The notes: generated by a model from the letters alone, not told the origin. DNA of 54,756 nt from Rhodoplanes serenus (GCA_945893145.1 CAMDDZ010000035.1:1-54756), one strand, 5' to 3'; positions 35,100 to 44,192 are shown, counted from the stretch's first letter. Numbers and translations are program-made.

Positions 35100-37565
35100 A
35101 TGAAGCTCTTGCTGCGCTTTCTCGGCTTCATGTTCGCGGCCGGAACGATCGTGTTCCTGGTCGGCGTCGGCGCGGCCGCCGGCCTGCTTTGGCACTTCTC
35201 CAAAGACCTGCCGGACTATTCGCAATTGCAGGACTACCAGCCGCCGGTGATGACGCGCGTGCATGCGGCGGATGGCCGCCTGGTCGCGGAGTACGCCACC
35301 CAGCGCAGGCTCTACGTGCCGATCCAGTCCGTGCCGAAAATGGTGATCAGCGCCTTCATCGCGGCTGAGGACAAGAATTTCTACGAGCACAGCGGCATCG
35401 ACTACACCGGCATCCTTCGCGCCGGCGTGCTCTACGTCCAGAACTACGGTTCGAATCGGCGGCCGCAGGGCGCCTCCACCATCACGCAGCAGGTTGCGAA
35501 GAACTTCCTGCTCACCAACGAGGTGTCGTTCGGCCGCAAGATCAAGGAAGCGCTGCTGGCGCTGAAGATCGAGCGCACCTATTCCAAGGATAAGATCCTC
35601 GAGCTTTATCTGAACGAAATCTATCTCGGCTTCAGCGCCTACGGGATTGCGGCCGCCTCGCTGCTCTACTTCGACAAGTCGGTGCATGAGTTGACCGTTC
35701 CGGAAGCGGCTTATCTCGCGGCGCTGCCAAAGGCACCGAGCATGCTGCATCCGTTCCGCGCTCGCGAGCGCGCCACTGAGCGGCGCAACTACGTCATCGA
35801 CCAGATGGCGTTGACCGGCGTGATCAAACCGGCCGATGCCGACAAGTACAAAAAGGAACCTCTGAGCGTCACGGCGCGCCCGACCGGTGCGCACATCTAT
35901 GCGGCGGAGTATTTCGCCGAAGAGGTTCGCCGCTGGGTCTATGACAAGTTCGGCGAGAAGCCGCTGTACGAGGGCGGCCTGTCGGTCCGCACCACGCTCG
36001 ATCCGAAGCTGCAGGAAGAAGCCCGCAAGGCGCTGGTGAACGGCCTGGTGAAGTTCGATGAAACGCAGGGCTATCGCGGTCCGGTCGTCAAGCTCGTGCC
36101 GGAGGGCGATTGGGGCGTGAAGCTCGCCGAGGTCAAACAACTCGGCGACATCGGCTGGAAGCTCGCGGTGGTGCTGGAGGCCAGCGATCAGTCGGCGCGT
36201 GTTGGGCTCTATCCAGCGCGCGATCCAGGCGGCGCGCTGTCTCGAGATCGTCCGGTCGGCATCGTTCCGCTCGACGGCGTGAAATGGGCCAAGGCCGCCG
36301 AAGGGCCGCTGCGCGGCAAGGTGCCGACCAAGGTCAGCCAGGTGCTGTCGGTCGGTGATGTGGTCTATGTCGAGCCAATCAGCCAGGAGGCCAACACTTG
36401 GCGACTGCGGCAAGTCCCCGAAATTTCAGGCGCCATCGCTGTGATGGATCCGTGGACCGGCCGCGTGCTGGCGATGGTCGGTGGCTTCTCCTACGACCAG
36501 AGCCAGTTCAACCGCGCCACGCAAGCCCAGCGGCAGCCCGGCTCCTCATTCAAGCCGTTCGTCTATGCGGCAGCCCTCGACAACGGTTACACGCCTTCGA
36601 GCATTGTGATGGATGCGCCGGTCGAGATCGACCAAGGCCCGGGCCTGCCGCCGTGGCGGCCGGAAAACTATTCGACCGGCAAGTACTACGGTCCTTCAAC
36701 GCTGCGGATCGGCATCGAGCAATCGCGCAACACCATGACGGTGCGGCTCGCGCAGGACGTCGGCATGCCGATGATCGCCGAATACGCCCGGCGCTTCGGC
36801 GTCTATGACAATCTGCCGACGTATCTGTCGTATGCGCTCGGCTCCGGTGAAACCACCGTGCTCAAGATGGTGGCGGCCTATTCGATGTTCGACAACGGCG
36901 GCCGGCGCATCATCCCGACATTTGTCGATCGCGTGCAGGATCGCTTCGGAAAGACCGTGTGGAAGCACGATCAGCGTGAGTGCCCCGCTTGCAACGCCGA
37001 CCGCTGGCGCAGCCAGGCGGAGCCGACGCTGATCGATAAACGCGAGCGCGTCATCGATGCGATGACCGCCTACCAGATCACCTCCATCATGGAGGGTGTG
37101 GTGCAACGCGGCACCGCGACCGTGGTGAAGTCGGTCGGCCGGCCGATTGCCGGCAAGACCGGCACCACCAACGACGAGAAGGACGTGTGGTTCATCGGCT
37201 TCACGCCTGATCTCGTGGTCGGCGTCTATATGGGTTACGACAAGCCGCGGCACATCGGCCACGGCGCCTCCGGCGGCCATATGGCGGCGCCGATTGTCGG
37301 CGAGTTCTTGAAGGTCGTGCTCAAGGACAAGCCCGCGGTGCCGTTCCGGGTGCCGGCTGGCATCAAGCTGATCCGTATCGATCCCAAGACCGGCATGCGG
37401 ATCGCAGCTGGCACCGCTGGCAGCGGCCTCCTCGAGGCGTTCAAGCCCGGCACCTCGCCGCCCGATAGTTACTCGGTGGTTGGCTACACCGATCCGGATG
37501 CGAGGGTGCAAGGTCCGTCGCCGGACGCCGACCGCGCTGTGCTGCCCGGCCGCGGACTTTACTAG
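35100..37565 (+). CDS. mrcA: Penicillin-binding protein 1A (bifunctional class A PBP)
   Basis: It polymerises and cross-links peptidoglycan at the inner membrane. The 821-residue protein has an N-terminal membrane anchor (FLGFMFAAGTIVFLVGVGAAAG). The GT51 domain has EDKNFYEHSGIDYTGI with the catalytic Glu and QGASTITQQVAKNFLL. A long OB-like insertion covers about 310-440. The transpeptidase has SxxK in GSSFKPF, SRN as the SxN motif and KTGTTNDEKD. The ATG at 35100 is chosen over the upstream frame because the anchor begins there. In close relatives prfB usually follows; here 7.2 kb of other genes intervene. Confidence 0.97.
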   Translation: MKLLLRFLGFMFAAGTIVFLVGVGAAAGLLWHFSKDLPDYSQLQDYQPPVMTRVHAADGRLVAEYATQRRLYVPIQSVPKMVISAFIAAEDKNFYEHSGIDYTGILRAGVLYVQNYGSNRRPQGASTITQQVAKNFLLTNEVSFGRKIKEALLALKIERTYSKDKILELYLNEIYLGFSAYGIAAASLLYFDKSVHELTVPEAAYLAALPKAPSMLHPFRARERATERRNYVIDQMALTGVIKPADADKYKKEPLSVTARPTGAHIYAAEYFAEEVRRWVYDKFGEKPLYEGGLSVRTTLDPKLQEEARKALVNGLVKFDETQGYRGPVVKLVPEGDWGVKLAEVKQLGDIGWKLAVVLEASDQSARVGLYPARDPGGALSRDRPVGIVPLDGVKWAKAAEGPLRGKVPTKVSQVLSVGDVVYVEPISQEANTWRLRQVPEISGAIAVMDPWTGRVLAMVGGFSYDQSQFNRATQAQRQPGSSFKPFVYAAALDNGYTPSSIVMDAPVEIDQGPGLPPWRPENYSTGKYYGPSTLRIGIEQSRNTMTVRLAQDVGMPMIAEYARRFGVYDNLPTYLSYALGSGETTVLKMVAAYSMFDNGGRRIIPTFVDRVQDRFGKTVWKHDQRECPACNADRWRSQAEPTLIDKRERVIDAMTAYQITSIMEGVVQRGTATVVKSVGRPIAGKTGTTNDEKDVWFIGFTPDLVVGVYMGYDKPRHIGHGASGGHMAAPIVGEFLKVVLKDKPAVPFRVPAGIKLIRIDPKTGMRIAAGTAGSGLLEAFKPGTSPPDSYSVVGYTDPDARVQGPSPDADRAVLPGRGLY

Positions 37566-37695
37566 CGCGGGCAGCGGCTCGGCGAGGCGGAAGCCAAGGC
37601 CAACCGCGCTGCCCATGTCGAGATCGCGTTCTGGACGAAGGGCCTCGAAGCGCATAGACGTAACGTCAGTTCAGATGGGCCAACGTGATCGCCAT

Positions 37696-38133
37696 ATGGG
37701 TCTGCGCCACGCACTTCAGCGGATAGCCACCGTCCTTTCGCTTTTGGCGACGGTCGGGCTTTTGCTGCATGGCGCTTGGCACGCGACCAGTCACGCCCAA
37801 GCGGCTGAAAGCCCGGCGCATACCGCGACGAGTCACCTGCGGGCGCAAATGGGTTCGGCGCTGCACGGATCGGCCGTTCAGTCCACGCACGCCCATGCGG
37901 ACCAAAAGACCTCCCCCCACATGCATGGGCCGCAACACCCTGCATCGGGTCCGGATAACGGCTGGTGCTGCTGCGGCAGCGTCGCCTGCATGGCGGTCTT
38001 GCTCCCTGCGAGCGGTGATGCGGTCTTTGAGACCGTCGTAAAGCGCATTGCCCTGCTTCCGCCTGGCGTTGCGATGAACGCGTTTGATCCCGATGGTCTT
38101 CGCAGGCCTCCAAGACCGCGCGTGATCGCCTAG
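37696..38133 (+). CDS. Small His/Cys-rich exported protein, CzcI/DUF2946-like
   Basis: A 145-residue protein with an N-terminal hydrophobic segment (IATVLSLLATVGLLLHGAWHA), a His-rich middle (HAHADQKTSPHMHGPQHP) and a CCCGSVACMAVLLP cluster, ending in LRRPPRPR. An in-frame ATG at 37675 adds seven residues. First genes of czc-type operons often encode such a small metal-linked protein (CzcI) with no known enzyme activity. Periplasmic metal sensing or buffering is an inference from the His and Cys. It starts the metal-efflux operon 131 bases after mrcA and 48 bases before the adaptor gene. Confidence 0.65.
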   Translation: MGLRHALQRIATVLSLLATVGLLLHGAWHATSHAQAAESPAHTATSHLRAQMGSALHGSAVQSTHAHADQKTSPHMHGPQHPASGPDNGWCCCGSVACMAVLLPASGDAVFETVVKRIALLPPGVAMNAFDPDGLRRPPRPRVIA

Positions 38134-38181
38134 CGCACGCAGCCTAGGGCTGCGGCGCTTGCCGCATCACCGGGGTTGCTC

Positions 38182-39897
38182 ATGTCCTTGCACCGATTTT
38201 TTCGGGCCGTATCGGGCCCAGCTTTCAGCGTTTGTATGGTCGCGATACTGGCTGGCCTGACGCTGGCTGTGCCTCTTGGCTCGCTCGCGGCGCATGAAGA
38301 CGACCCGCAAAAGCCTGCGGCGGCTGGGCCGTCATTGCCACGCGTGACCGCGCGTTCTGAGAATTACGAACTGGTTGGCATTCTGACCGCGGGCCAGCTT
38401 GTGATTTACCTCGATCGCTTCTCGACCAACGATCCTGTTTCCAACGCAAAATTGGCGGTCACGATTGGCGATGCGGCCGATGCCGTGATGGCCGAAGCCC
38501 GGCCAGACGGAACCTATGTTCTGAACTCGCCCCGCTTCAAGACGGCACGGGAGATTGAACTTGTCTTTGCGATCACTCATGTCCAAGGCGACGATTTACT
38601 CGCTGGCACCCTTCGCCTCGCGCCGGCCACTCGTGCCGATACCTCTTCGCTGGTTTCCTCATGGCGGGTGCGGCTCGACAACGTCCTTACGCCCATCCAG
38701 CAAGCGGTTCTTCTGACGCTCGCGGCGGGGACCCTTGCCGTCCTGTGCGCGGTATTGATCCATCGGCGCCGCTTTGCGCTCGGAACCGCGTCTGCCTTTG
38801 CTGTGCTTGGGACGGTGGGGCTTCTCGTGGGTGTGGCACGCGGCGCAACGATCCCCGATCACCCGCCCGAGCGCGCAGCGACTTTGGGCGGCGCGGATTC
38901 CCCGGCGCGACTCCCGGATTCAAGCTTGTTCGTCCCGAAGACGACCCAGCGGTTGCTTGAGGTTCGCACCCTGCCGCTTGCGCCCCTAACGGTGCGCCGC
39001 GCAATCAACCTGATCGGCCGGACCATTGCCGATCCCCATCGAACGAGCCTGGTGCAAAGCATCAACGGCGGCCGCGTACTTCCCCCCGAGGATGGGTTAC
39101 CGCGCATCGGGCAGATGGTCACGAAGGGCGACTTGCTCGCCATTATCGAGCCCTCGTTTCCGCTTGCTGACCGCACCACGATTGCGGAGCGTCTGGGCGA
39201 GATCGAACAACTGATGGCGGTCGCAGAATCAAAACTGCGTCGGAATCGGTCGCTTGCGGACCAGCAAGTCATTCCGCGCGGGCAGGTCATCGACGCCGAG
39301 GCCGAACTGGAAGGGCTTCGCAATCGCCGCGAAGTTTTGCGCGCTACGCGTGCTGAACCGGAGATGTTGCGCGCGGCGACGAGCGGCGTGATCACGCTCG
39401 CGCGCGTCATGCCCGGCCAGGTCGTGCAAGCCCAGGACATTCTGTTTCAGGTCGTCGATCCCGCGAGTTTGTGGATTGAGGCGTTGGTGTACGACGCGAT
39501 CGACCCGGCCACCTTGCGCGAAGCCACCGCCGTTACAGCCTCCGGGCAAACTCTCAAGCTTGTCTACCAAGGCTTTAGCCGAACGTTGCAACACCACGCC
39601 GCGGTCGTGCAGTTTGCGGCGCAGAATCCGCCGCCGAGTGTTGGCATCGGTCTTCCGCTCACGGTAATAGCGACCACGGGCGAGTCGCTCACGGCGTTGG
39701 TCGTCCCGCGCGAGGCCGTGGTTCGCAGCGCGAATGGCCAAGTCATCGTCTGGCACCATGTTGGCGAAGAGCGATTTGAGGCGCGACCGGTGCGCACCGA
39801 GCCGCTCGACGCCGCCCGCGTGATTATCTCGGCGGGCGTCAATCCTGGCGACCGCATCGTGGTGCGCGCTGCCGATCTTGTAAACCAAGTGCGATAG
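38182..39897 (+). CDS. RND efflux periplasmic adaptor (CzcB-like), extended N-terminus
   Basis: The 571-residue protein is longer than a usual adaptor (about 400). Residues 1-40 are a signal or membrane segment. A soluble domain follows (about 45-160, ENYELVGILTAGQLVIYLDRF), then two hydrophobic helices (QQAVLLTLAAGTLAVLCAVLIH and FALGTASAFAVLGTVGLLVGVARG). The membrane-fusion part then runs from about 250: RRAINLIGRTIADPHRTSLVQS, a coiled-coil hairpin (RTTIAERLGEIEQLMAVAESKL), and a lipoyl-type half (RAATSGVITLARVMPGQVVQAQD). The front domain appears in other heavy-metal adaptors. It precedes the pump by 12 bases. Confidence 0.85.
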   Translation: MSLHRFFRAVSGPAFSVCMVAILAGLTLAVPLGSLAAHEDDPQKPAAAGPSLPRVTARSENYELVGILTAGQLVIYLDRFSTNDPVSNAKLAVTIGDAADAVMAEARPDGTYVLNSPRFKTAREIELVFAITHVQGDDLLAGTLRLAPATRADTSSLVSSWRVRLDNVLTPIQQAVLLTLAAGTLAVLCAVLIHRRRFALGTASAFAVLGTVGLLVGVARGATIPDHPPERAATLGGADSPARLPDSSLFVPKTTQRLLEVRTLPLAPLTVRRAINLIGRTIADPHRTSLVQSINGGRVLPPEDGLPRIGQMVTKGDLLAIIEPSFPLADRTTIAERLGEIEQLMAVAESKLRRNRSLADQQVIPRGQVIDAEAELEGLRNRREVLRATRAEPEMLRAATSGVITLARVMPGQVVQAQDILFQVVDPASLWIEALVYDAIDPATLREATAVTASGQTLKLVYQGFSRTLQHHAAVVQFAAQNPPPSVGIGLPLTVIATTGESLTALVVPREAVVRSANGQVIVWHHVGEERFEARPVRTEPLDAARVIISAGVNPGDRIVVRAADLVNQVR

Positions 39898-39909
39898 GCG
39901 GGCCTCGAG

Positions 39910-42900
39910 ATGTTCAACATCCTGGTCACCGCCAGTCTTCGCAACCGCCTGTTCGTCTTGGCTACGGGGCTCATCCTCGTCGCGTACGGCGCCTTTACGT
40001 TGCCGCGTATTCCGGTCGATGTGTTCCCGGACCTCAATCGTCCGACCGTGACGTTGCTGACCGAAGCCGAAGGCCTAGCACCGCAAGAGGTGGAGCAGCT
40101 CATCACCTATCCGATTGAGACGGCGATGAATGGCATGCCGGGCGTGATCCGTGTGCGCTCCGTGTCGGGCGTCAGCCTCTCCATCGTTTATGTCGAGTTC
40201 GATTGGGGGACCGATATTTATCGCTCGCGCCAGCTGGTCGCGGAGCGCCTCGCCCTTATTCGCGAGCAGCTTCCGCGGGGCGTGAACCCGCAAATGGGCC
40301 CGGTCACCTCGATCATGGGCGAGATCATGCTGGTCGCGCTCACGAGCGACGGGCGCGTCTCGCCTATGGAGGTCCGGGAGATTGCCGACTTTGTGGTGCG
40401 GCCGCAGCTGCTGGCGCTGGCAGGTGTCGCGCAGGTGATCCCGATTGGTGGCGAGGTCCGGCAGTACCGCGTCTCGCCCAACATCGCGACCATGCAAGCG
40501 CTCGATGTCTCCGCCGACCAAATCGAGCAGGCCATCGCACGTTTTGGCACAAACACTGGCGGGGGTTTCGTCGATCAGGAAGGGCGCGAATATCTCATTC
40601 GCAACATCGGACTCACTAAGCGCCTCGAAGACCTTGCCAACACCCCGGTTGCCTATCGTGCTGATCAACCAGTTTTGCTGCGCCAAGTCGCGGCGGTCGA
40701 TTTTGCTGCGCGAGTGAAGCGGGGCGATGCGGGCTATCAGGGCGCACCTGCCGTTATCGTCGGCATCCAGAAGCAGCCCAATGCCGACACCGTAGCGCTC
40801 ACTCGCAGGATTGAAACCGCGCTCGGCGATATCCAGAAAACGTTGCCTGCGGGTGTCTCGACAACCAACATTCAGTTCCGCCAAGCGACCTTTATTGAAA
40901 CGTCGATCGGCAATGTTCAGCGTGTGCTTGTCGAAGCCGGCGTCGTGGTCGCCGCGGTGCTGTTCGTTTTCCTTCTCAATACCAGGGCAACGCTGATTTC
41001 CTTGGCTGCGATCCCGATCTCCGTTCTCATGACTGTGGTGGTGTTCCAGGCCTTCGGCCTCACCATCAACACCATGACGCTCGGGGGGCTTACCATTGCC
41101 ATCGGCGAACTCGTTGATGACGCTGTGGTGGGCGTCGAGAACGTTCTACGCCGCTTGCGGGAAAACCGTGCCGCATCCGAGCCGCGCCCCGTTATCGCAG
41201 TGATTGCCTCGGCCAGCCAAGAGGTGCGATCCGGCATCATCTACGCCACGCTCATCATTGTGCTCGTGTTCGTGCCGCTGTTCGCACTATCCGGACTCGA
41301 AGGGCGCTTCTTTGCACCGCTGGGTGTTGCCTACATCGTGTCGATCCTAGCCTCGCTCGTGACATCGATCACCGTGACACCGGTGCTGGCCTATTATCTG
41401 CTTGCAAAAAAGCCACGCCATCATGAGGGCGACAGCTTTGTGGTTCGCCATCTCAAGCGAGCCAATGCCGCGCTGCTACGTTGGGCTTTCGCTCACGCGC
41501 GCACCGTGTTTGCAGCCGTTGTGCTCGCCGTCGCGGCGGCGGGCGCGGGCGCCTTCTTGCTGCCGCGCGCGTTCCTGCCGCCCTTCAACGAAGGTACGCT
41601 TTTGGTCAGCGTGACCTACAACCCCGGCATTTCGCTCGCGGAATCTCATCGTCTGGGCTTTATCGCAGAGCGGCTCGTGATGCAGGTGCCTGAGGTCCGC
41701 ACCGTTGGCCGACGCACCGGACGCGCCGAACTGGACGAGCATGCGGAAGGCGTTCACACCACCGAGATTGACGTTGATCTCCGGCGTTCCAACCGCGGCA
41801 AGGAGGAGATTTATGCCGATATTCGCGCGCGGCTCGCCATGTTGCCCGTGGCCGTCAATATCGGCCAGCCGATCGCACACCGACTCGATCACATGCTGTC
41901 GGGCGTTCGTGCCCAGATTGCGCTGAAGATTTACGGCGATGATCTCGACACATTGAGGCGGCTTGCCGAGACCACGCGCGCGCGACTGTCTGGCATCGCC
42001 GGGATTGCCGACCTACAAGTCGAAAAGCAGGTACTCATCCCTCAGGTTAGCATCCAACTCAATCACGAGCGCGGCGCGCTCTACGGCATTACGCCCGCCA
42101 CCTTGAGCCAAGCCCTGGAAGCCCTGGCCAATGGCCGGCGCGTCTCGCAAATCGTGGAGGGCAACCGGCGCTTCGACGTGGTCATGCGGCTGTCCGATCA
42201 AAACCGCACCACCATCGGCCTTGGCGATCTTCTGATCCCAACACCGCGTGGCCATGTGCCGTTGCGGCTTCTGGCCGATGTCACCGAAACCGACGGTCCT
42301 AACCAGGTGCTGCGGGAAAACGGGCAGCGCCGCATCGCCGTGTTCGCCAACAGCGATGGCAGCCGCGATATGGCGGCGATCGTCTCCGACATCCGCCGGG
42401 TGCTCGCCGAAACCACGTGGCCCGCCGGTTTCGCCGCGCAGCTTGAAGGCAGCTTCCAGGCCCAGGAGGAGGCCGCCTCGCGCATCGGCGCGCTGGCCCT
42501 TATCTCGCTCGCGTTGATCTTTGTCGTGCTTTACAGCCGCTACCGTTCCTCCGCGCTCGCCCTTATCATCATGGCGAGCATCCCGTTGGGACTGATCGGT
42601 AGCGTTATCGCGCTGCATCTCGCCGGACAGCCGCTTTCCATCGCCTCGATGATCGGCTTTATCACGCTGGCCGGCATCTCGGCGCGCAACGGCATCCTGA
42701 AAATATCGCACTACATCAACCTGGCGCTTCACGAAGGGGAGCGCTTCGGGCTCGACCTTGTCATGCGCGGATCGCTCGAACGCATGACACCGGTGTTGAT
42801 GACGGCACTTTCCGCTGGCCTCGCGCTCGTGCCGCTTTTGCTCGGCGCGGACGAGGCAGGACGTGAAATCTTGCATCCCGTGGCGGTGACGATCTTCGGC

Positions 42901-43026
42901 GGCTTGCTCAGCGCCACACTGCTCGATGCCGTCCTTACGCCGCTGCTGTTCCTTGCGATTGGCCGCAAGCCGCTTGAACGCCTCACGCAAAATGCAGACG
43001 GGCTCAAGCCCGCCGAAGCTTATTGA
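39910..43026 (+). CDS. Heavy-metal RND efflux pump (CzcA/CusA family)
   Basis: A 1038-residue inner-membrane proton/metal antiporter with the RND layout: a first helix (LFVLATGLILVAYGAFTL), a periplasmic loop, helices 2-6 including VEAGVVVAAVLFVFLLNTRATL, a second loop (about 555-865) and helices 8-12. The conserved helix-4 motif is AIGELVDDAVVGVEN (residues 397-411) with Asp403, Asp404 and Glu410. CzcA itself has a DFG...VDGA...VEN version, so this pump belongs to another HME subgroup and its metal is not assured. The operon holds an adaptor and small periplasmic proteins but no outer-membrane CzcC factor; that would have to come from elsewhere. Confidence 0.93.
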   Translation: MFNILVTASLRNRLFVLATGLILVAYGAFTLPRIPVDVFPDLNRPTVTLLTEAEGLAPQEVEQLITYPIETAMNGMPGVIRVRSVSGVSLSIVYVEFDWGTDIYRSRQLVAERLALIREQLPRGVNPQMGPVTSIMGEIMLVALTSDGRVSPMEVREIADFVVRPQLLALAGVAQVIPIGGEVRQYRVSPNIATMQALDVSADQIEQAIARFGTNTGGGFVDQEGREYLIRNIGLTKRLEDLANTPVAYRADQPVLLRQVAAVDFAARVKRGDAGYQGAPAVIVGIQKQPNADTVALTRRIETALGDIQKTLPAGVSTTNIQFRQATFIETSIGNVQRVLVEAGVVVAAVLFVFLLNTRATLISLAAIPISVLMTVVVFQAFGLTINTMTLGGLTIAIGELVDDAVVGVENVLRRLRENRAASEPRPVIAVIASASQEVRSGIIYATLIIVLVFVPLFALSGLEGRFFAPLGVAYIVSILASLVTSITVTPVLAYYLLAKKPRHHEGDSFVVRHLKRANAALLRWAFAHARTVFAAVVLAVAAAGAGAFLLPRAFLPPFNEGTLLVSVTYNPGISLAESHRLGFIAERLVMQVPEVRTVGRRTGRAELDEHAEGVHTTEIDVDLRRSNRGKEEIYADIRARLAMLPVAVNIGQPIAHRLDHMLSGVRAQIALKIYGDDLDTLRRLAETTRARLSGIAGIADLQVEKQVLIPQVSIQLNHERGALYGITPATLSQALEALANGRRVSQIVEGNRRFDVVMRLSDQNRTTIGLGDLLIPTPRGHVPLRLLADVTETDGPNQVLRENGQRRIAVFANSDGSRDMAAIVSDIRRVLAETTWPAGFAAQLEGSFQAQEEAASRIGALALISLALIFVVLYSRYRSSALALIIMASIPLGLIGSVIALHLAGQPLSIASMIGFITLAGISARNGILKISHYINLALHEGERFGLDLVMRGSLERMTPVLMTALSAGLALVPLLLGADEAGREILHPVAVTIFGGLLSATLLDAVLTPLLFLAIGRKPLERLTQNADGLKPAEAY

Positions 43027-43045
43027 TGCCAGAGAGGAAACATCC

Positions 43046-43414
43046 ATGCGCATCCGCTTGCTCACGTTACTCCTGTTGGTGTTGACGCTGCCAGCCGCCG
43101 CTCTTGCCCAGACAAAGGGCCCAAACGGCGGCATCGTCGTGATAGCCGACGAACACCCCATCGAATTCGTCAATCGCGGACAGGACATTGTGTTTTACCT
43201 GGCCGGGCACGATGGCCGCCCGCTTTCGACCAAAGGCATGCAGGCACGTGCCATCATCCAGGCCGGCGGACAGACAACGACCGTGGCCCTGATACCGCAG
43301 GAACCGAATCTGCTGATTGGAAAACTTGCGGCACCACTCAGTGGCGAGGCGCGCATCGTGTTTTCGACGCGCTTTGCAGGCCATGCGCTGCAAGCCCGTT
43401 TCGCCCTGAAATGA
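43046..43414 (+). CDS. Small periplasmic protein of the metal-efflux operon
   Basis: A 122-residue exported protein. The signal peptide RLLTLLLLVLTLPAAALAQ is clear, and a GAGAGGAAA ribosome binding site precedes the ATG. The mature part, about 100 residues, is beta-rich (GPNGGIVVIADEHPIEFVNRGQDIVFYLAGHDGRPLSTKG...) and resembles the N-terminal soluble domain seen in RND adaptors, so it may carry or present metal. It follows the pump gene by 19 bases. I do not know a characterised homolog. Confidence 0.75.
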   Translation: MRIRLLTLLLLVLTLPAAALAQTKGPNGGIVVIADEHPIEFVNRGQDIVFYLAGHDGRPLSTKGMQARAIIQAGGQTTTVALIPQEPNLLIGKLAAPLSGEARIVFSTRFAGHALQARFALK

Positions 43415-43474
43415 AGGAGCGGCACGGAATGCGAATCATTTGTGGGGTCGGCAACGCAGTGGAAGCCTGAGGCT

Positions 43475-43804
43475 ATGAGCAAGCATTCCCACGACCACAC
43501 CAGCCATGCACATGGTCACGCACATGCGCCAAAATCCTTTGGCTTCGCCTTCGCGGTTGCGGGCCAAGCAGAAATGACGTCAAGCTTGCGCACATTGTCG
43601 GCGTTCGGCGCGGAAGCGGACGCTCCTGATCCCCGGCATCCACCGGCGGCGCGAATTTACCGCTTTACAAATCGAACGAATAAGCCGACTAGGATTGTCG
43701 TCCTACCCATCCGAGGGCGTCATCATGAGGCGTCGTGCTGGCGGGGTGGGACGCGGCGCCTGCGCGCGGGATTCGCAACCCCGCTCCCGGGAGGCCTCGG
43801 GTAA
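43475..43804 (+). pseudogene. Truncated cation diffusion facilitator (CzcD/DmeF-like) gene
   Basis: The 109-codon ORF begins with a His-rich segment and FGFAFAVA (MSKHSHDHTSHAHGHAH...), the start of CDF transporters, where the first membrane helix should follow. At about residue 29 (near 43560) the match ends abruptly; the rest (GQAEMTSSLRTLSAFGAEAD...) is unrelated low-information sequence that runs to a stop at 43802-43804. No downstream CDF remnant is visible. A recombination or insertion/deletion appears to have removed the remainder. The fragment closes the metal operon 60 bases after the previous gene. Confidence 0.75.
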
Positions 43805-44192
43805 CTGTCCCCCCTACTACGAGGGGCGCCCAGTTTGGGCACACGGGGACCGGATGAACGGCGGCGTAAGCCGCCGGGATCAAGGCGAGCGCGAGTTCGC
43901 TGCCGGTTCTTGTCAGTCACGGTTCCGAGGGCCAAAAATCGCCGCGATGGAGCGTCGGCCGGCGCGCGCCCCCGCTTTGGGCGCCACGCCGGACGTGTCT
44001 CAGGCGGAGTAATCCGCCTGAGACAAGGCGTGATCGAGATGTGGCGTCGACTGGCGCTCCATCCCCTCGGGTTTTTCGAGGGACCAAAGAAACGGCGCCC
44101 GGGCGCCCAACAAATCCCGGCGATCGCGCACGTCCGCAACGCAAGGAGCAGGAGGGCAGATGACCACAGGCCATGCCGCGAAAAAGCTCAGC
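43805..44192. other. Hairpin-rich stretch without a gene
   Basis: This gap between the CDF remnant and the lipocalin-like gene shows several small palindromes. They include a perfect 13-base inverted repeat (43996-44008 with 44013-44025, GTAA loop) and a CCCTCG/CGAGGG stem (44064-44069, 44077-44082). ORFs are present in several frames but none looks like protein. The sequence may be a dispersed Bradyrhizobiaceae element or an unrecognised small RNA gene. Confidence 0.4.
43996..44025. repeat. Perfect 13-base inverted repeat
   Basis: TGTCTCAGGCGGA (43996-44008) pairs with TCCGCCTGAGACA (44013-44025) across a GTAA loop. No T-run follows on either strand, so it is not a standard terminator. It lies in a recently rearranged gap. 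Confidence 0.85.

Noticed and set aside
35445..35460. tRNA-like GGTTCGAATC
   Set aside because: It lies within mrcA coding sequence and no cloverleaf arms surround it; a similar hit at 24703-24712 is inside phaZ.
36696..37655. 319-codon minus-strand frame over the end of mrcA
   Set aside because: Mostly antisense to mrcA. Its first 30 codons look mildly protein-like (LRPERDLDMGSAVGLGFRL) and may be a small remnant, but that is too short to support.
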